Assembly: GCA_036555515.1 (NCBI GenBank)
Contig: DATBLC010000221.1
Location: forward strand, 4,784 to 68,783
Direction: 5' to 3'
Origin: DATACQ01 sp036555515
Lineage (GTDB): Bacteria; Desulfobacterota; Binatia; UBA9968
DNA: 64,000 bases
Numbering within the stretch: the first letter of the stretch is position 1; every line of letters begins with the position of its first letter. Made by a program: the position numbers and the translations under genes. Below, piece after piece: positions 51,520 through 60,933 of the stretch. The notes under the pieces were generated by a model. That model was not told where the DNA came from, did no database searches, and worked only from the letters and a program-made list of their open reading frames with translations.

Positions 51520-52512
51520 ATGCGAAGCTTTTGTATTGCTGGCTGTTGCCTGCTTATTGTCGGTTCTTCATCCCTCGCTGTCTGGGCGGCCGACAAGCTC
51601 GTGGGCATTCACTCCGCCATAGCCGTTTCACAGTCCCTGCCCATCATTGCCCGTGAGGCCGGGCTGTTCCGCAAATACAATCTGGACTTTGATCTCGTCC
51701 TCATGCGCTCGTCGAGCACGGCCACGGCCGCTTTAGTCGGCGGCGATGCGGACGTGGGCTTGGTTGGCGGGATCGGCATCATCAGTGCTTATGTCCAGGG
51801 AGCGCAGGATTTTGTTTTCATTGGCGCCGTAAAAAATCACCTGACGCATAGCATCGTCGCCCGCCCAGATATCAAGCGACCCGAAGACCTCAAAGGAAAA
51901 CGCATCGGAGTCAACCGCATCGGCAGCAACAATCACTACTTCGCGCTTCAGGTGCTGCCGCGTTTCGGCATCGATCCAGCAAAAGACGTGATCTTTCGCC
52001 AGACCGGCGGTGATGCCGCCGATGTCGCTGCGCTCCTGAACGGCTCCGTGGACGCCTCGGCGATGTTGACCTATGGCCAGAGCGCTGTGGCTCAAGGTTA
52101 TCATTATCTGATCTATGGACCCGACATGCGCATTCCCTATGCCGCCGCGGCTTTCGTTACCCGCCGCTCAATCCTGGCCAGGCGGTCACAAGTGATCGGT
52201 CAATTCATGCGCGCGATGGCGGAGGCGTCGAAAGTTTTTCATTCGGACAGGGAGTCCACGTTTAGAATCCTTACCAAATACTTGCGTATCAATGACCGGA
52301 AGATCCTCGAAACCACATACGGTAACGAAGTCAAAGCGATGGACCCGAAGCTGGAGATGAAACCCGAGGCACTGCAGGCCATACTGGATGAGGTCTCGAT
52401 CATCGACGCGCGTGCCAAGAAAGTTCAAGTCCAGCAGTTGACGGACCGCCGCTATCTGGATGAAATGGAAAAGAGCGGTTTTTTCGAGACTCTGTGGGGG
52501 ACGAAACGCTAG
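51520..52512 (+). CDS. NMT1/THI5-like ABC substrate-binding protein
   Basis: A 330-residue periplasmic protein. The ATG at 51520 follows AGGAGACTACCCT; the longer frame from 51469 is rejected. Signal: MRSFCIAGCCLLIVGSSSLA...WAA. Mature part: KLVGIHSAIAVSQSLPIIAR, GLFRKYNLDFDLVLM, DADVGLVGGIG, hinge DLKGKRIGVNRIGSNNHYFA. It is divergent from the flavin oxidoreductase. No permease adjoins it. Confidence 0.9.
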   Translation: MRSFCIAGCCLLIVGSSSLAVWAADKLVGIHSAIAVSQSLPIIAREAGLFRKYNLDFDLVLMRSSSTATAALVGGDADVGLVGGIGIISAYVQGAQDFVFIGAVKNHLTHSIVARPDIKRPEDLKGKRIGVNRIGSNNHYFALQVLPRFGIDPAKDVIFRQTGGDAADVAALLNGSVDASAMLTYGQSAVAQGYHYLIYGPDMRIPYAAAAFVTRRSILARRSQVIGQFMRAMAEASKVFHSDRESTFRILTKYLRINDRKILETTYGNEVKAMDPKLEMKPEALQAILDEVSIIDARAKKVQVQQLTDRRYLDEMEKSGFFETLWGTKR

Positions 52513-52549
52513 CCTGGATTCCTCGGAAAATGCAAAATGGGGCACAAGG

Positions 52550-52852
52550 TTTGCCTGACTCCAAACTGTTTATTACCAAGGTATCGCTTCGTCAGGACCC
52601 GCAAGAATAGAAAGCCGAGCCCCGGTAAGTTCCCTAACCAAGACATATCTAGAGGCGTTAACCGATGAAGACCTTGCACGGCAGCTCGACGAGCCCCAGT
52701 ATCAACCGCTGCCGACCGTCGCCGTGCGTCTGGTCAGCGTGTTGGAGAACGCGATGACCAATCAGGGGCAGATTAGCTACTACTTGAAGGCTTACCATCG
52801 GCTGGGGGGCTGGTTCCCGCGTGAGGCCAAAGATCCTGGCAGCGTCCGCTAG
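52550..52852 (+). pseudogene. DinB-like fold fragment
   Basis: A short open stretch reads TYLEALTDEDLARQLDEPQY then LVSVLENAMTNQGQISYYLK and GGWFPREAKDPGSVR-stop. The TDEDLARQLDEP and NQGQISYYL-type helix match the C-terminal half of DinB-like metalloproteins (HxGQI motif; here the histidine is replaced by N). No start codon or N-terminal half was found, so it is a degraded remnant. The rest of the gap (52853-53274) holds no supported gene. Confidence 0.45.
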
Positions 52853-53274
52853 AGTCCTATGGAACGAGCTGGGTACCGAGAATGTCTCCATCGATTCTGG
52901 GTACATAACTTCGTAATATTCGGCATGAAGATTCAGCAAACCGCCGACCGTTCTTCCCTTAATTAGTCACAGTTAAATCTCCCCAGTCCGAGGGCGTAGT
53001 AAAGACTTATTCCAGTGAGTCCCCTAAATCATCTAATTCGTCCATCTCGGTCACGTTCTCAAATGCGGCCCGCGCAGTTGGGGTACCAAAATGGACTTGG
53101 TGGATCAGGAGGCAAAGAGGTAAAAAAACAACGTGGTCTCGGGCTCAATCCGTTGGTCGGTTTTCAGGTGATCATTGAGGGCGATACGATAGGTTTACAA
53201 ATTAAGAATTGTGCGAGTATTGTGTCTTACAAAGAAAGGCTTATAGTTTTTCTTTGCTTGTTCGGCAAGGTTCA

Positions 53275-55068
53275 GTGAACGTGGAACTTCAAAAAATGAA
53301 ACGAGAAGAAAAATATTCAGCCACCCCTCTTCGGGCCAACACGGCTTCAAAAATCATCATTGGTTTAGATTTTCTAAGTCAAGCGCGCAGTCAGTATCCC
53401 TTTTGGCTCTTTGTGTTTGTCGCGGCCGTGGTGGCGTATTTGGTCATTCCTCCTCTATTATTCATTGCTTTCTCTAGCTTTGTGCCTCCACCGGAAGCAG
53501 AAACGAAGGGACTAACGCTCGCGAACTATGCCACTGTTTTTGAATCATTTTCCGAATTCACAGAGCTGTTCTTGAATTCTGTCCTTTTCTCTGTCGGCAG
53601 TTCAGCTTGGGCGTTATTGTTCGGCGCCCTTCTCGCTTGGCTTGCGGAACGCAGTAACGCCCCATTTCGGACTTTAGCTTACGTGTCCGCCTTCGTCTCA
53701 TTTGCTATTCCAGGTCTGATAAAAGTGATTGGATGGATTCTCTTGCTTGGACCCGAGGCCGGGTTTTTGAACGTCATCGTCCGTTCCCTCACTGATGTGT
53801 CGCCTCTATTCAATATCTTTTCGATGGGGGGAATGGTCCTAGTGGAAGGCTTCCTTTGGACGCCGGTGGTGTTCCTGCTCATAGCGACGCCATTTCGATC
53901 GATGGATCCGTCACTGGAAGAAGCGGCTGTGGTGGCGGGTAGCAGCGATTGGCAGGTGTTCTGGCGCGTGACCTTGCCCATGGCGACCCCGAGTGTGTTA
54001 GCGGTCTTGATGCTCACATTTATAAGGAGTCTGGAGGCTTTTGAGATTCCGGCACTAATCGGTTTGCCAGCAGGAATACAAGTTCTCACAACCGAAATTT
54101 ATCTGCAGCTGACAGGGGGATATCTGCCAGAGTATGGGAATGCAAGCGCCTATTCGGTTATTCTGATAGCGCTGGTAGCGCTGGCGCTGATTCCCTACTA
54201 CGGAGTAACTCAACATTCGCACCGGTTTACGACGGTGACGGGAAAAGGATTTCAGCCTCGGCGCAAAGATTTGGGCAAATGGCGGTGGTTCGGAGGTATA
54301 TTGCTGCTCCTGTTGCCGTTCCTTCAAGTCCTGCCACTCACTGCTCTTCTTTGGTGTTCTCTGATTCCTTACTTGCAGACTCCATCGATCGGCGCGCTTG
54401 CCCAAATATCGCTAAATAACTACGTGACAGCCTTCAACGAGCCGAAGATTGTGAGATCCATTGTAAACAGCCTGACAGTCGGTATCACCTCAGCTAGTGG
54501 TGTTGTATTTGTGGCCTTTATCGCTGTATGGGTCGTCGCTCGAACCAACATTCGAATGCGTTGGACTTTAGATCGCCTAGCTATGCTACCGCTGGCATTC
54601 CCGGGGATCGTGATGGCCGTGGCGATTCTCAAAATGTATTTAACAATACCTATTCCGATATACGGTACGGTCTGGATCATGGTCGCCGCTTTTATCGCTC
54701 GCTATTTGCCCTACGCAATGAGATTCTGTCACTCTGGGTTGCTGGGTATCCATCGCGAGCTCGAGGAGAGCGCGACGGCAAGCGGGGCTAGCTGGGGACA
54801 GGTAGCCCGTAGCATTGTGATTCCGTTGATAATGCCTGCGCTTTTTGCCGCTTGGATTTATGTATTCCTAATCACGGTTCGAGAACTGTCAGTTTCGCTT
54901 CTCCTCTATAGCCCCGGGTCTCAGGTGATATCAGTTATTATTTGGGAACTTTGGGGAAATGGTCACGTTGGAACACTTTCGGCCTTCGCTCTGGGAATTA
55001 CGGCGGGAACTGTACTCTTGGCGAGCGTGTTTCACCGCTTGAGCCGTCGCTACAGCTTGGTGGTTTGA
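53275..55068 (+). CDS. Double-length ABC importer permease (ferric/polyamine type)
   Basis: A 597-residue membrane protein with two BinPD_transp_1 domains in one chain, like FbpB-type permeases. The GTG at 53275 (AAGGTTCA upstream) is chosen; an ATG at 53296 is possible. About twelve transmembrane helices are visible (for example LFVFVAAVVAYLVIPPLLFI). EAA loops: EEAAVVAGSSDWQVFWRVTLP and EESATASGASWGQVARSIVIP. This gene encodes both halves of the channel, but no ATPase gene is adjacent. The binding proteins at 55117, 56337 and 57550, divergent or convergent, are plausible partners. Confidence 0.92.
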   Translation: MNVELQKMKREEKYSATPLRANTASKIIIGLDFLSQARSQYPFWLFVFVAAVVAYLVIPPLLFIAFSSFVPPPEAETKGLTLANYATVFESFSEFTELFLNSVLFSVGSSAWALLFGALLAWLAERSNAPFRTLAYVSAFVSFAIPGLIKVIGWILLLGPEAGFLNVIVRSLTDVSPLFNIFSMGGMVLVEGFLWTPVVFLLIATPFRSMDPSLEEAAVVAGSSDWQVFWRVTLPMATPSVLAVLMLTFIRSLEAFEIPALIGLPAGIQVLTTEIYLQLTGGYLPEYGNASAYSVILIALVALALIPYYGVTQHSHRFTTVTGKGFQPRRKDLGKWRWFGGILLLLLPFLQVLPLTALLWCSLIPYLQTPSIGALAQISLNNYVTAFNEPKIVRSIVNSLTVGITSASGVVFVAFIAVWVVARTNIRMRWTLDRLAMLPLAFPGIVMAVAILKMYLTIPIPIYGTVWIMVAAFIARYLPYAMRFCHSGLLGIHRELEESATASGASWGQVARSIVIPLIMPALFAAWIYVFLITVRELSVSLLLYSPGSQVISVIIWELWGNGHVGTLSAFALGITAGTVLLASVFHRLSRRYSLVV

Positions 55069-55116
55069 TGACCGACGCTTCTCAGCGCTCCAGAATGGTT
55101 CGGCTATCCAATCTGA

Positions 55117-56163
55117 CTATTGGCGCCCGAGCGTACGTACTATCTTGTGCCAATCTTTTAACGCTGTTTGATATTGCGCGCTGCTCATATTTCGTTCCGT
55201 GTAGTAACGCTTAAAGGGATAGTCTTTCCATGCCACGCCGTACTTGAACTTCTCCAATATGCCCTGACCGTCGGCTCCGATGATAAAGTCGATAAGTAGT
55301 AGCGCTGCGTGCGGATGCGGAGCTTTGGCAAATAGCGCGGAACCGCCCGCGTTTGTGGGGACAACGTCCATGGGCACCCAACCTAACGGTGCCCCCTGCT
55401 CTATCTTCACCAGCGCATGGTCCTGGAAGATGGTAGGGGAGGAGGCCATTTCCCCGGAGATAATAAGGTCTCGCAGCGCACTGCCTGAAAGTTTAAACAG
55501 CTTGACTCCCTGGGATTTAAATTTATTAACGTACTCTTTCCCCTTGAACTTGAGCATCGTGCCAATAACCTGATCGCCCGTGCTTTCAATACTAAAAGCC
55601 ATTTTGCCCTTCAATTCTGGTCTCAGCAGGTCGTCAAAGTTTTTTGGTACAGCGGCGGGTGGGATGAGCTTTGTATTGTAGCCAAAGCCTATGAAAGCCT
55701 CTCGGTCGGTCACCCAAAAGACCTGGTCTCCATCCGCTTTGATCCTGGCGCCTTCAGGATACTTTTTGAGCACGGGCGTAGTGTAGGGCCTAATCAGTCT
55801 CTTTTCGCGAAGCAGCATCAAGATTGGTGGGGTACTTTCGATGGCGTCTGCGATATTGCGGTTAGCCTGAGCTTCTGCGAGGATTTTTTGCGACAGATCT
55901 GTGCTGCCTGCCCGATAAACCTCGATTTCGATATCAGGGTACTTCTTACGGAAAACGTCTACTATCGTTTCATACGAACCGCCAGACAAGGATGTATACC
56001 AAATTACCTTACCTTCAGCCTTGGCGCCCTCTAAAAGTATTTGCTCGCGATCGGGTCCTGCGTAGGCCGCCAACTGTTCGATGGTTTTGGATTTACCGCT
56101 TTGAGCCCAGGCATATGACAGCATGGTCAAAATCATTACCATGGTTACATTCAGAATCTTCAT
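55117..56163 (-). CDS. Family 1-type (ferric/polyamine-like) solute-binding protein
   Basis: A 348-residue periplasmic protein. The ATG at 56163 follows GGAGTTCAAG; an ATG five codons earlier is less likely. Signal: MKILNVTMVMILTMLSYAWA. Mature part: KSKTIEQLAAYAGPDREQIL, EGKVIWYTSLSGGSYETIVD, YRAGSTDLSQKILAEAQANR, APHPHAALLLIDFIIGADGQ. The pattern is that of the FbpA/AfuA and PotD-like group. It lies convergent with the permease, 48 bp from its stop. Confidence 0.9.
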   Translation of the reverse strand: MKILNVTMVMILTMLSYAWAQSGKSKTIEQLAAYAGPDREQILLEGAKAEGKVIWYTSLSGGSYETIVDVFRKKYPDIEIEVYRAGSTDLSQKILAEAQANRNIADAIESTPPILMLLREKRLIRPYTTPVLKKYPEGARIKADGDQVFWVTDREAFIGFGYNTKLIPPAAVPKNFDDLLRPELKGKMAFSIESTGDQVIGTMLKFKGKEYVNKFKSQGVKLFKLSGSALRDLIISGEMASSPTIFQDHALVKIEQGAPLGWVPMDVVPTNAGGSALFAKAPHPHAALLLIDFIIGADGQGILEKFKYGVAWKDYPFKRYYTERNMSSAQYQTALKDWHKIVRTLGRQ

Positions 56164-56336
56164 CTTGAACTCCATATATTAGGTTGATCAATTTGCCATC
56201 GATACTGAGCGCCTTGCCTGTGAGATCCCTTAACGTGTCTGATACCAGAAAAACAGCAAGCAGTAGCGATAAGTAAAAGCTACGCCTGCGGCAAAACTCA
56301 AAACCTTTTCGTCTATCTCGATGACGCAGCCTGATC

Positions 56337-57440
56337 TCAACAGAATTTCAAGATGCTGCAGTAGAGTTTGGTGTATTCCGCGAAATTCGGACCGATCCTC
56401 AGGGGATCTACGGCCAAATACTCCGGCGCCTCAAGCTCCGGAGATTTGGTTCTGTAACCTGAGCGGGCCGTGGGTATGCCGAATTCCTCAGCGAAGATTT
56501 TCATCGCGCCGTCGCGGGAGAGCGCCCAATCTATGAACAACGCCGCGCTGTGCGGATGAGGAGCATTTTTAGCTAGCATGACGTGAGTCGGCAGTGTCAG
56601 GACAGGTTTCAGTAGGACAAACCCGAGCGGCGCCCCTTTCCGCATTAACTCCAAAACCCGGTAGCCAAACAACCAAGGAACCATATCAGTTTCTCCTGAG
56701 GACAGGAGTTGTGCCGCAAAAGAGTGGCCGCGCCGTATCGAAGGTTCATTCTGGGCCAATTTTTTAAAATAGGTGATCCCTTTATCTTTGCCCCAATACT
56801 CAACGATGGTTCCCATCAGATCCATATCCTCGTCATCCATGATCATTCTTCCTTTCCATCTAGGATCGAGAACATCTTCGTAGCTTTTAGGGATCTCCTC
56901 CTTTTTCACTTTGTTGGTGTTATATCCGAGGACGACGACTTGGTGGTGGAGTGTGGTCCAGTAACCATTCTTGTCGAGAAATTCTTTTTTGATTCCCTGC
57001 CGGCTCGGGCTGAGGTAGGGATCCAGCAAACCATCCTTAAATATTGTGTAGGCCTGTCCGGGGTTGAGGCTGATAACGTCCGCATTGAATGCTTTAGCCC
57101 GGGCCTCATTGACGATTTTATTATAGGTGTCCACCGCGCCGGCGCGTTGATAACGCGTGGTTATAAACGGATATTTCTTGTTGAATTCTTCGAGGACACG
57201 CTTGTAGCTGTCGCTAGCCGTGATCCCATACTCCACCATAGTTCCTTCGCGTTTGGCGCCCTCGATCAGCTTTTGCTCCCTTTGCTTCCCGGTCAGCCCT
57301 TCGTACGCTTTGAGCACTTCGCCTGCGGTTTTGCCGTGGCTGGCGCTGGGAACCAGAGAAATACACACCGCGAGGGAAAGAACCAAAAAGCCTGCCACAC
57401 CGCTTTGATTCCTTCTCTGCGTATTTTTCGCCACCTTCAT
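56337..57440 (-). CDS. Family 1-type (ferric/polyamine-like) solute-binding protein
   Basis: A 367-residue periplasmic protein. The ATG at 57440 follows AGGAGGACGAT. Signal: MKVAKNTQRRNQSGVAGFLV, ending SASHGK. Mature part: EVLKAYEGLTGKQREQKLIE, YEGLTGKQ-type opening shared with the neighbours, TYNKIVNEARAKAFNADVIS, APHPHSAALFIDWALSRDGA. It is paralogous to the products at 55117 and 57550. Ligand not predictable. Confidence 0.9.
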   Translation of the reverse strand: MKVAKNTQRRNQSGVAGFLVLSLAVCISLVPSASHGKTAGEVLKAYEGLTGKQREQKLIEGAKREGTMVEYGITASDSYKRVLEEFNKKYPFITTRYQRAGAVDTYNKIVNEARAKAFNADVISLNPGQAYTIFKDGLLDPYLSPSRQGIKKEFLDKNGYWTTLHHQVVVLGYNTNKVKKEEIPKSYEDVLDPRWKGRMIMDDEDMDLMGTIVEYWGKDKGITYFKKLAQNEPSIRRGHSFAAQLLSSGETDMVPWLFGYRVLELMRKGAPLGFVLLKPVLTLPTHVMLAKNAPHPHSAALFIDWALSRDGAMKIFAEEFGIPTARSGYRTKSPELEAPEYLAVDPLRIGPNFAEYTKLYCSILKFC

Positions 57441-57549
57441 ATCGTCCTCCTGCAAAATAGCGATTTGCGGAAAATCATGATGTTTAAGAAGACCCGTCGG
57501 CCGCACTCGATCACCAACCAACGATCAACAGCTCGCGAAGGCTTGAGAT

Positions 57550-58557
57550 TTACTGTAGAAAAATCTTTCGGTATTCAATTTTCTTCGCGGCATAATCTTT
57601 CTCGTCCAGCTCGTCCATCGGAATGAACTGAACCTTGTCTGCGTCCGGGAGGGGAGGGTAGATTCCCACTCTGGTCACGAACTCGCCTGCTTTAGCGATG
57701 ATCTTCATGCTCTCATCGCTATGGTAGAAATTGATGAACGCTTTCCCAGCGTTGGGACGAACGGCTTTGCTGCCCAGGACCAAGAGGTTCTGGTCCCCCA
57801 GGAATTTACCGAGCCTCACATAGTCCACCGGAGCACTCCTTTGCCGATAGAGAAAGACTGAATTTAGTTGCGTAATTCCAATTGGCGTCTCTCCGGTGCT
57901 GATCCGCTCGGCGGTCGGCGCGAGAGATTCTAGAAGAACGGGTTTTATCGCAGCCAAATCGCGAATGAACTTTTCCGATTTTTCCTTGCCCAAGACTTTA
58001 TACAAGCTGGCAAGCCACTGCGCGGTGGTTGAGTGCTGGGTCGGATCAGGCATGGCCAGTTTTCCCTTGTATTGGGGCTTGACAAGCTCTTCGAGAGACT
58101 TCGGCGCGTCGACGGGTTTCATGATGGCGGTATTGAAGGCCACACCAATGACCGCCCGACGATGAATAACACCGATATCCGGATCGATGGCCTCCTTGGG
58201 AAAGTCATTGGCAGTGGGAGGCAAATATTTGACCATCATTCCATCTTTGAGTAAAAACCTGGCTTCGTTGCTGGGGATGAAAAGCACGTCGAACAGCGGT
58301 TTTCCGGCCCGGAATTCGTTGACGGCGCGATCCATGACCTTCGTCGCAGACGCTCTCCAATATTCTAAAGTGAGCCCGGTCTTCTTTTCAAAAGCCTTTT
58401 TGGCCGGTTCCAGGATATCGGCCTGAAGCGAACCATAGGCGACGACCTTTCCCCCCTCTTTTTTCGCTGCCTCAATGAGTTTCGCGTCCTGGCTAAAAGC
58501 AGGCGCCCGAAAAAACAACAGAAATAAAAAGACTGATATCGCAACAAAATTTACCAT
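57550..58557 (-). CDS. Family 1-type (ferric/polyamine-like) solute-binding protein
   Basis: A 335-residue periplasmic protein. The ATG at 58557 follows AAAAGGAGAAAAATA. Signal: MVNFVAISVFLFLLFFRAPA. Mature part: AKLIEAAKKEGGKVVAYGSL, GLTLEYWRASATKVMDRAVN, TAIMKPVDAPKSLEELVKPQ, YKGKLAMPDPTQHSTTAQWL. The third of three successive binding-protein genes on this strand. Confidence 0.9.
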   Translation of the reverse strand: MVNFVAISVFLFLLFFRAPAFSQDAKLIEAAKKEGGKVVAYGSLQADILEPAKKAFEKKTGLTLEYWRASATKVMDRAVNEFRAGKPLFDVLFIPSNEARFLLKDGMMVKYLPPTANDFPKEAIDPDIGVIHRRAVIGVAFNTAIMKPVDAPKSLEELVKPQYKGKLAMPDPTQHSTTAQWLASLYKVLGKEKSEKFIRDLAAIKPVLLESLAPTAERISTGETPIGITQLNSVFLYRQRSAPVDYVRLGKFLGDQNLLVLGSKAVRPNAGKAFINFYHSDESMKIIAKAGEFVTRVGIYPPLPDADKVQFIPMDELDEKDYAAKKIEYRKIFLQ

Positions 58558-58735
58558 TATTTTTCTCCTTTTCGATCACCTTTCCCGCCGGACGAGTCGT
58601 CGAAATTATGATTCAATTCAAGGATTCGATCTCTGGGACTCGATCCGCAGTGCTGGATAGCTCATTGAAATTCATGATCCGCACTTACTCCAACACGAAT
58701 GAAATGTCCAGGTCTGTGCGCGAACCGACTTGAAG

Positions 58736-58765
58736 TTGACGCAGCCTCCAACTATCTGGTATGAG
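58736..58765 (+). promoter_or_regulatory. Putative sigma-70-like promoter of aminotransferase operon
   Basis: A -35 box TTGACG (58736-58741) and -10 box TATGAG (58760-58765) are separated by 18 bp. They lie about 40 bp before the ATG at 58807. The -10 match is only 4 of 6. Confidence 0.4.
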
Positions 58766-58806
58766 ATCGAAGCAGAATCGTCAACCTACACAGCGGAGGA
58801 AGTCTG

Positions 58807-59745
58807 ATGGCTGACAACATCGTCTATCTGAACGGCTCGTACGTCAAAGATACCGAGGCCAAAATATCTATATTTGACCGCGGCTTCACCAATTGTGACT
58901 GGAGTTACGACGTGACCCGAACGTTCAATCACAAACCGTTCCAATTGCGGGAGCATATCGCCAGGCTCTATCGGTCGCTTGATTTTATGCAACTCGATCC
59001 TGGGTTAACTCAGGACGAGATGCATGACATTGCCTTAGAAGTCTTCAAGAGGAACGAGAAGAGCTTGGGGCCAGGAGACGATTTTTCCATCACTCATAGG
59101 GTGTCGCGTGGCATTGGGGAATTAGCTCCGGGGACTTATCGTCCGACAGTGGCGGTGTATTGCAACCGGATAAAATTCGAAACTTTTGCTCAGCGTTTGA
59201 TCGATGGAGCGCCCCTGGTCGTGGCCTCCACGAGGAGGGTCCCGCCGGTCTGCATGGATCCCAAGGCCAAACATGTTTCGTTGAACTTCCTCCTCGCTAA
59301 TCTGGAGGGTCAGAGCGTTGACCCTTCGGCGTGGGTCTTGATGCTTGATATCTATGGCTTTCTCAGCGAGTGCACTTCCAAAAACATATTTCTGGTGAGA
59401 AGCGGCGCTTTGTTTACCCCGAAGCGAGACAACGTGCTCGAAGGCGTCACCAGGTCGACAATCTTGGAATTGGCGTCCAAACTCAACATACCGTGTTCCG
59501 AGACCGACTTGAGCGTTTATGATCTGATGACCTCGGACGAAGTGTTTGTGACCTCTGTTACACCCGTCATGATTCCTATCTCTAAAATCAACAATAAACC
59601 GCTAAAAAATCCCGGTCCCGGGCCTGTAATCAGGAAACTGCAGCGGGCATGGAGCGAGATGGTAGGAGTCGATATCGTGGCTCAGGCGCTCAGCCATATC
59701 GACAGCGCGGCGCCTGCGGGCCGTGCGGCTCGAGCGCTTCGGTGA
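58807..59745 (+). CDS. Class IV aminotransferase, paralogue 1
   Basis: A 312-residue PLP enzyme of the BCAT/D-amino-acid-transaminase fold. The ATG follows GCGGAGGAAGTCTG. It starts MADNIVYLNGSYVKDTEAKI; DVTRTFNHKPFQLREHIARL is the N-domain; the presumed Schiff-base lysine is K155 in DPKAKHVSLNF; GFLSECTSKNIF is the SExxxxN glutamate motif; LEGVTRSTILELA completes the core. The GDG turn that precedes DVTR in most homologues is CDW here, next to the active site. It probably transfers an amino group between an amino acid and a 2-oxo acid. The next gene is its paralogue. Confidence 0.9.
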   Translation: MADNIVYLNGSYVKDTEAKISIFDRGFTNCDWSYDVTRTFNHKPFQLREHIARLYRSLDFMQLDPGLTQDEMHDIALEVFKRNEKSLGPGDDFSITHRVSRGIGELAPGTYRPTVAVYCNRIKFETFAQRLIDGAPLVVASTRRVPPVCMDPKAKHVSLNFLLANLEGQSVDPSAWVLMLDIYGFLSECTSKNIFLVRSGALFTPKRDNVLEGVTRSTILELASKLNIPCSETDLSVYDLMTSDEVFVTSVTPVMIPISKINNKPLKNPGPGPVIRKLQRAWSEMVGVDIVAQALSHIDSAAPAGRAARALR

Positions 59746-59860
59746 CGAGGACTAATTGCCATTAACTGCAAAACCGTCATCCAACCTTGATTGGCCTGCT
59801 TAATTTTACTAGGCCGGGGCGAGCGTCTGTAAATCCTTGTTCTAACGATGGAGGAAAGAC

Positions 59861-60823
59861 ATGGCTGAAAGAATAGTTTATCTCAATGGTTCCTTCGTTC
59901 CTGAGAGCGAAGCGAAGGTTTCGGTGGGAGACGCGGGTTTCACTTCAGGCGACGGGGTTTATGATGTTACACGGACGTTCGGACACAAGCCGTTCAAGTT
60001 GAGAGAGCACACCGAACGGCTCTTCAGGTCGCTTTGTTACACGCGGATAGATTGCGGCCTTTCGCTGGAGGAAATGGAAAAGAGGACGCTGGAGGTTTTT
60101 GAAAAGAATAAACATCTTTTGGGAAAAAACGATGAGTACGCCCTATGGCAAATAGTAAGCCGCGGGACACGGTTCATGGATGGTAGCAATCGACCAAAAG
60201 GACAGTCGACTGTAACCATTTATTGCGTGCCGATTAACTTTAAGGAGTTCGCGCGACATCTCATTGATGGTGTCAGACTGATTATCCCCTCAACGAGACG
60301 GATACCGCCCCAATGTCTGGAATCGAAAGCAAAAATCACTAATAAGATGAACCACAATATAGCCCTATTCGAAGCTAGACTGGTGGACCCAAAATGCCTG
60401 CCGTTAATGCTTGATATCAACGGAAATCTCAGCGAGACGAATTCCGCTAATTTCTTTTTGGTTCTTAACGGAATGCTCTGTACGCCAACAGACAAAAATG
60501 TTCTAGGAGGCATCACGCGAGCTACTGTTCTGCCCATGGCTAACGACCTGGGAATTAAAGTGGTTGAGGGAGATTTTACGCCGTACGACCTATACAATGC
60601 CGACGAGGCGTTTCTCGCTGGTACGAGCCCGACCATAGTGCCGGTGCAAAGTGTGAATGGGCTAAGAATCGGGAACCAAGTCCCAGGTCCTGTCACCCTC
60701 CGGTTAATCAACGCCTGGAGCAAAATGGTCAATGTCGACATAGCGCTGCAGGCGCTCAGCCATCTCGACCAAAAAGAACAAGAGCAATTGCTCAAAGTTT
60801 GGCAGGAAAAGAAAGCCGCTTAA
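59861..60823 (+). CDS. Class IV aminotransferase, paralogue 2
   Basis: A 320-residue PLP enzyme, similar throughout to paralogue 1. The ATG follows GATGGAGGAAAGAC. It has the canonical TSGDGVYDVTRTF turn, presumed lysine K158 in ESKAKITNKMN, GNLSETNSANFF and LGGITRATVLPMA. The two genes are 115 bp apart on the same strand, and the third gene of the set follows at 60934. Retention of both copies suggests different substrates or a heterodimer (inference). Confidence 0.9.
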   Translation: MAERIVYLNGSFVPESEAKVSVGDAGFTSGDGVYDVTRTFGHKPFKLREHTERLFRSLCYTRIDCGLSLEEMEKRTLEVFEKNKHLLGKNDEYALWQIVSRGTRFMDGSNRPKGQSTVTIYCVPINFKEFARHLIDGVRLIIPSTRRIPPQCLESKAKITNKMNHNIALFEARLVDPKCLPLMLDINGNLSETNSANFFLVLNGMLCTPTDKNVLGGITRATVLPMANDLGIKVVEGDFTPYDLYNADEAFLAGTSPTIVPVQSVNGLRIGNQVPGPVTLRLINAWSKMVNVDIALQALSHLDQKEQEQLLKVWQEKKAA

Positions 60824-60933
60824 TCGGCGGCTCGCCTGAAAATCAACCACGCTTCGGGCGTTCTGAAGAGGCAGGCGTGATCGCTCATTCGCCGGACCTC
60901 TTCGGTTTTATTCTATCCATCAAGGTGGCTTCA

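Noticed and set aside
52658..52939. 93-codon minus-strand ORF
   Set aside because: It is antisense to the DinB-like remnant and has no protein features.
53015..53274. Plus-strand ORF upstream of the permease
   Set aside because: Composition is not family-like, and it merges into the permease leader; no start signal supports it.
60799..60933. Upstream extension of the DAPDH-like frame
   Set aside because: It overlaps the aminotransferase stop and lacks similarity to the family; AAGGTGG precedes the ATG at 60934.
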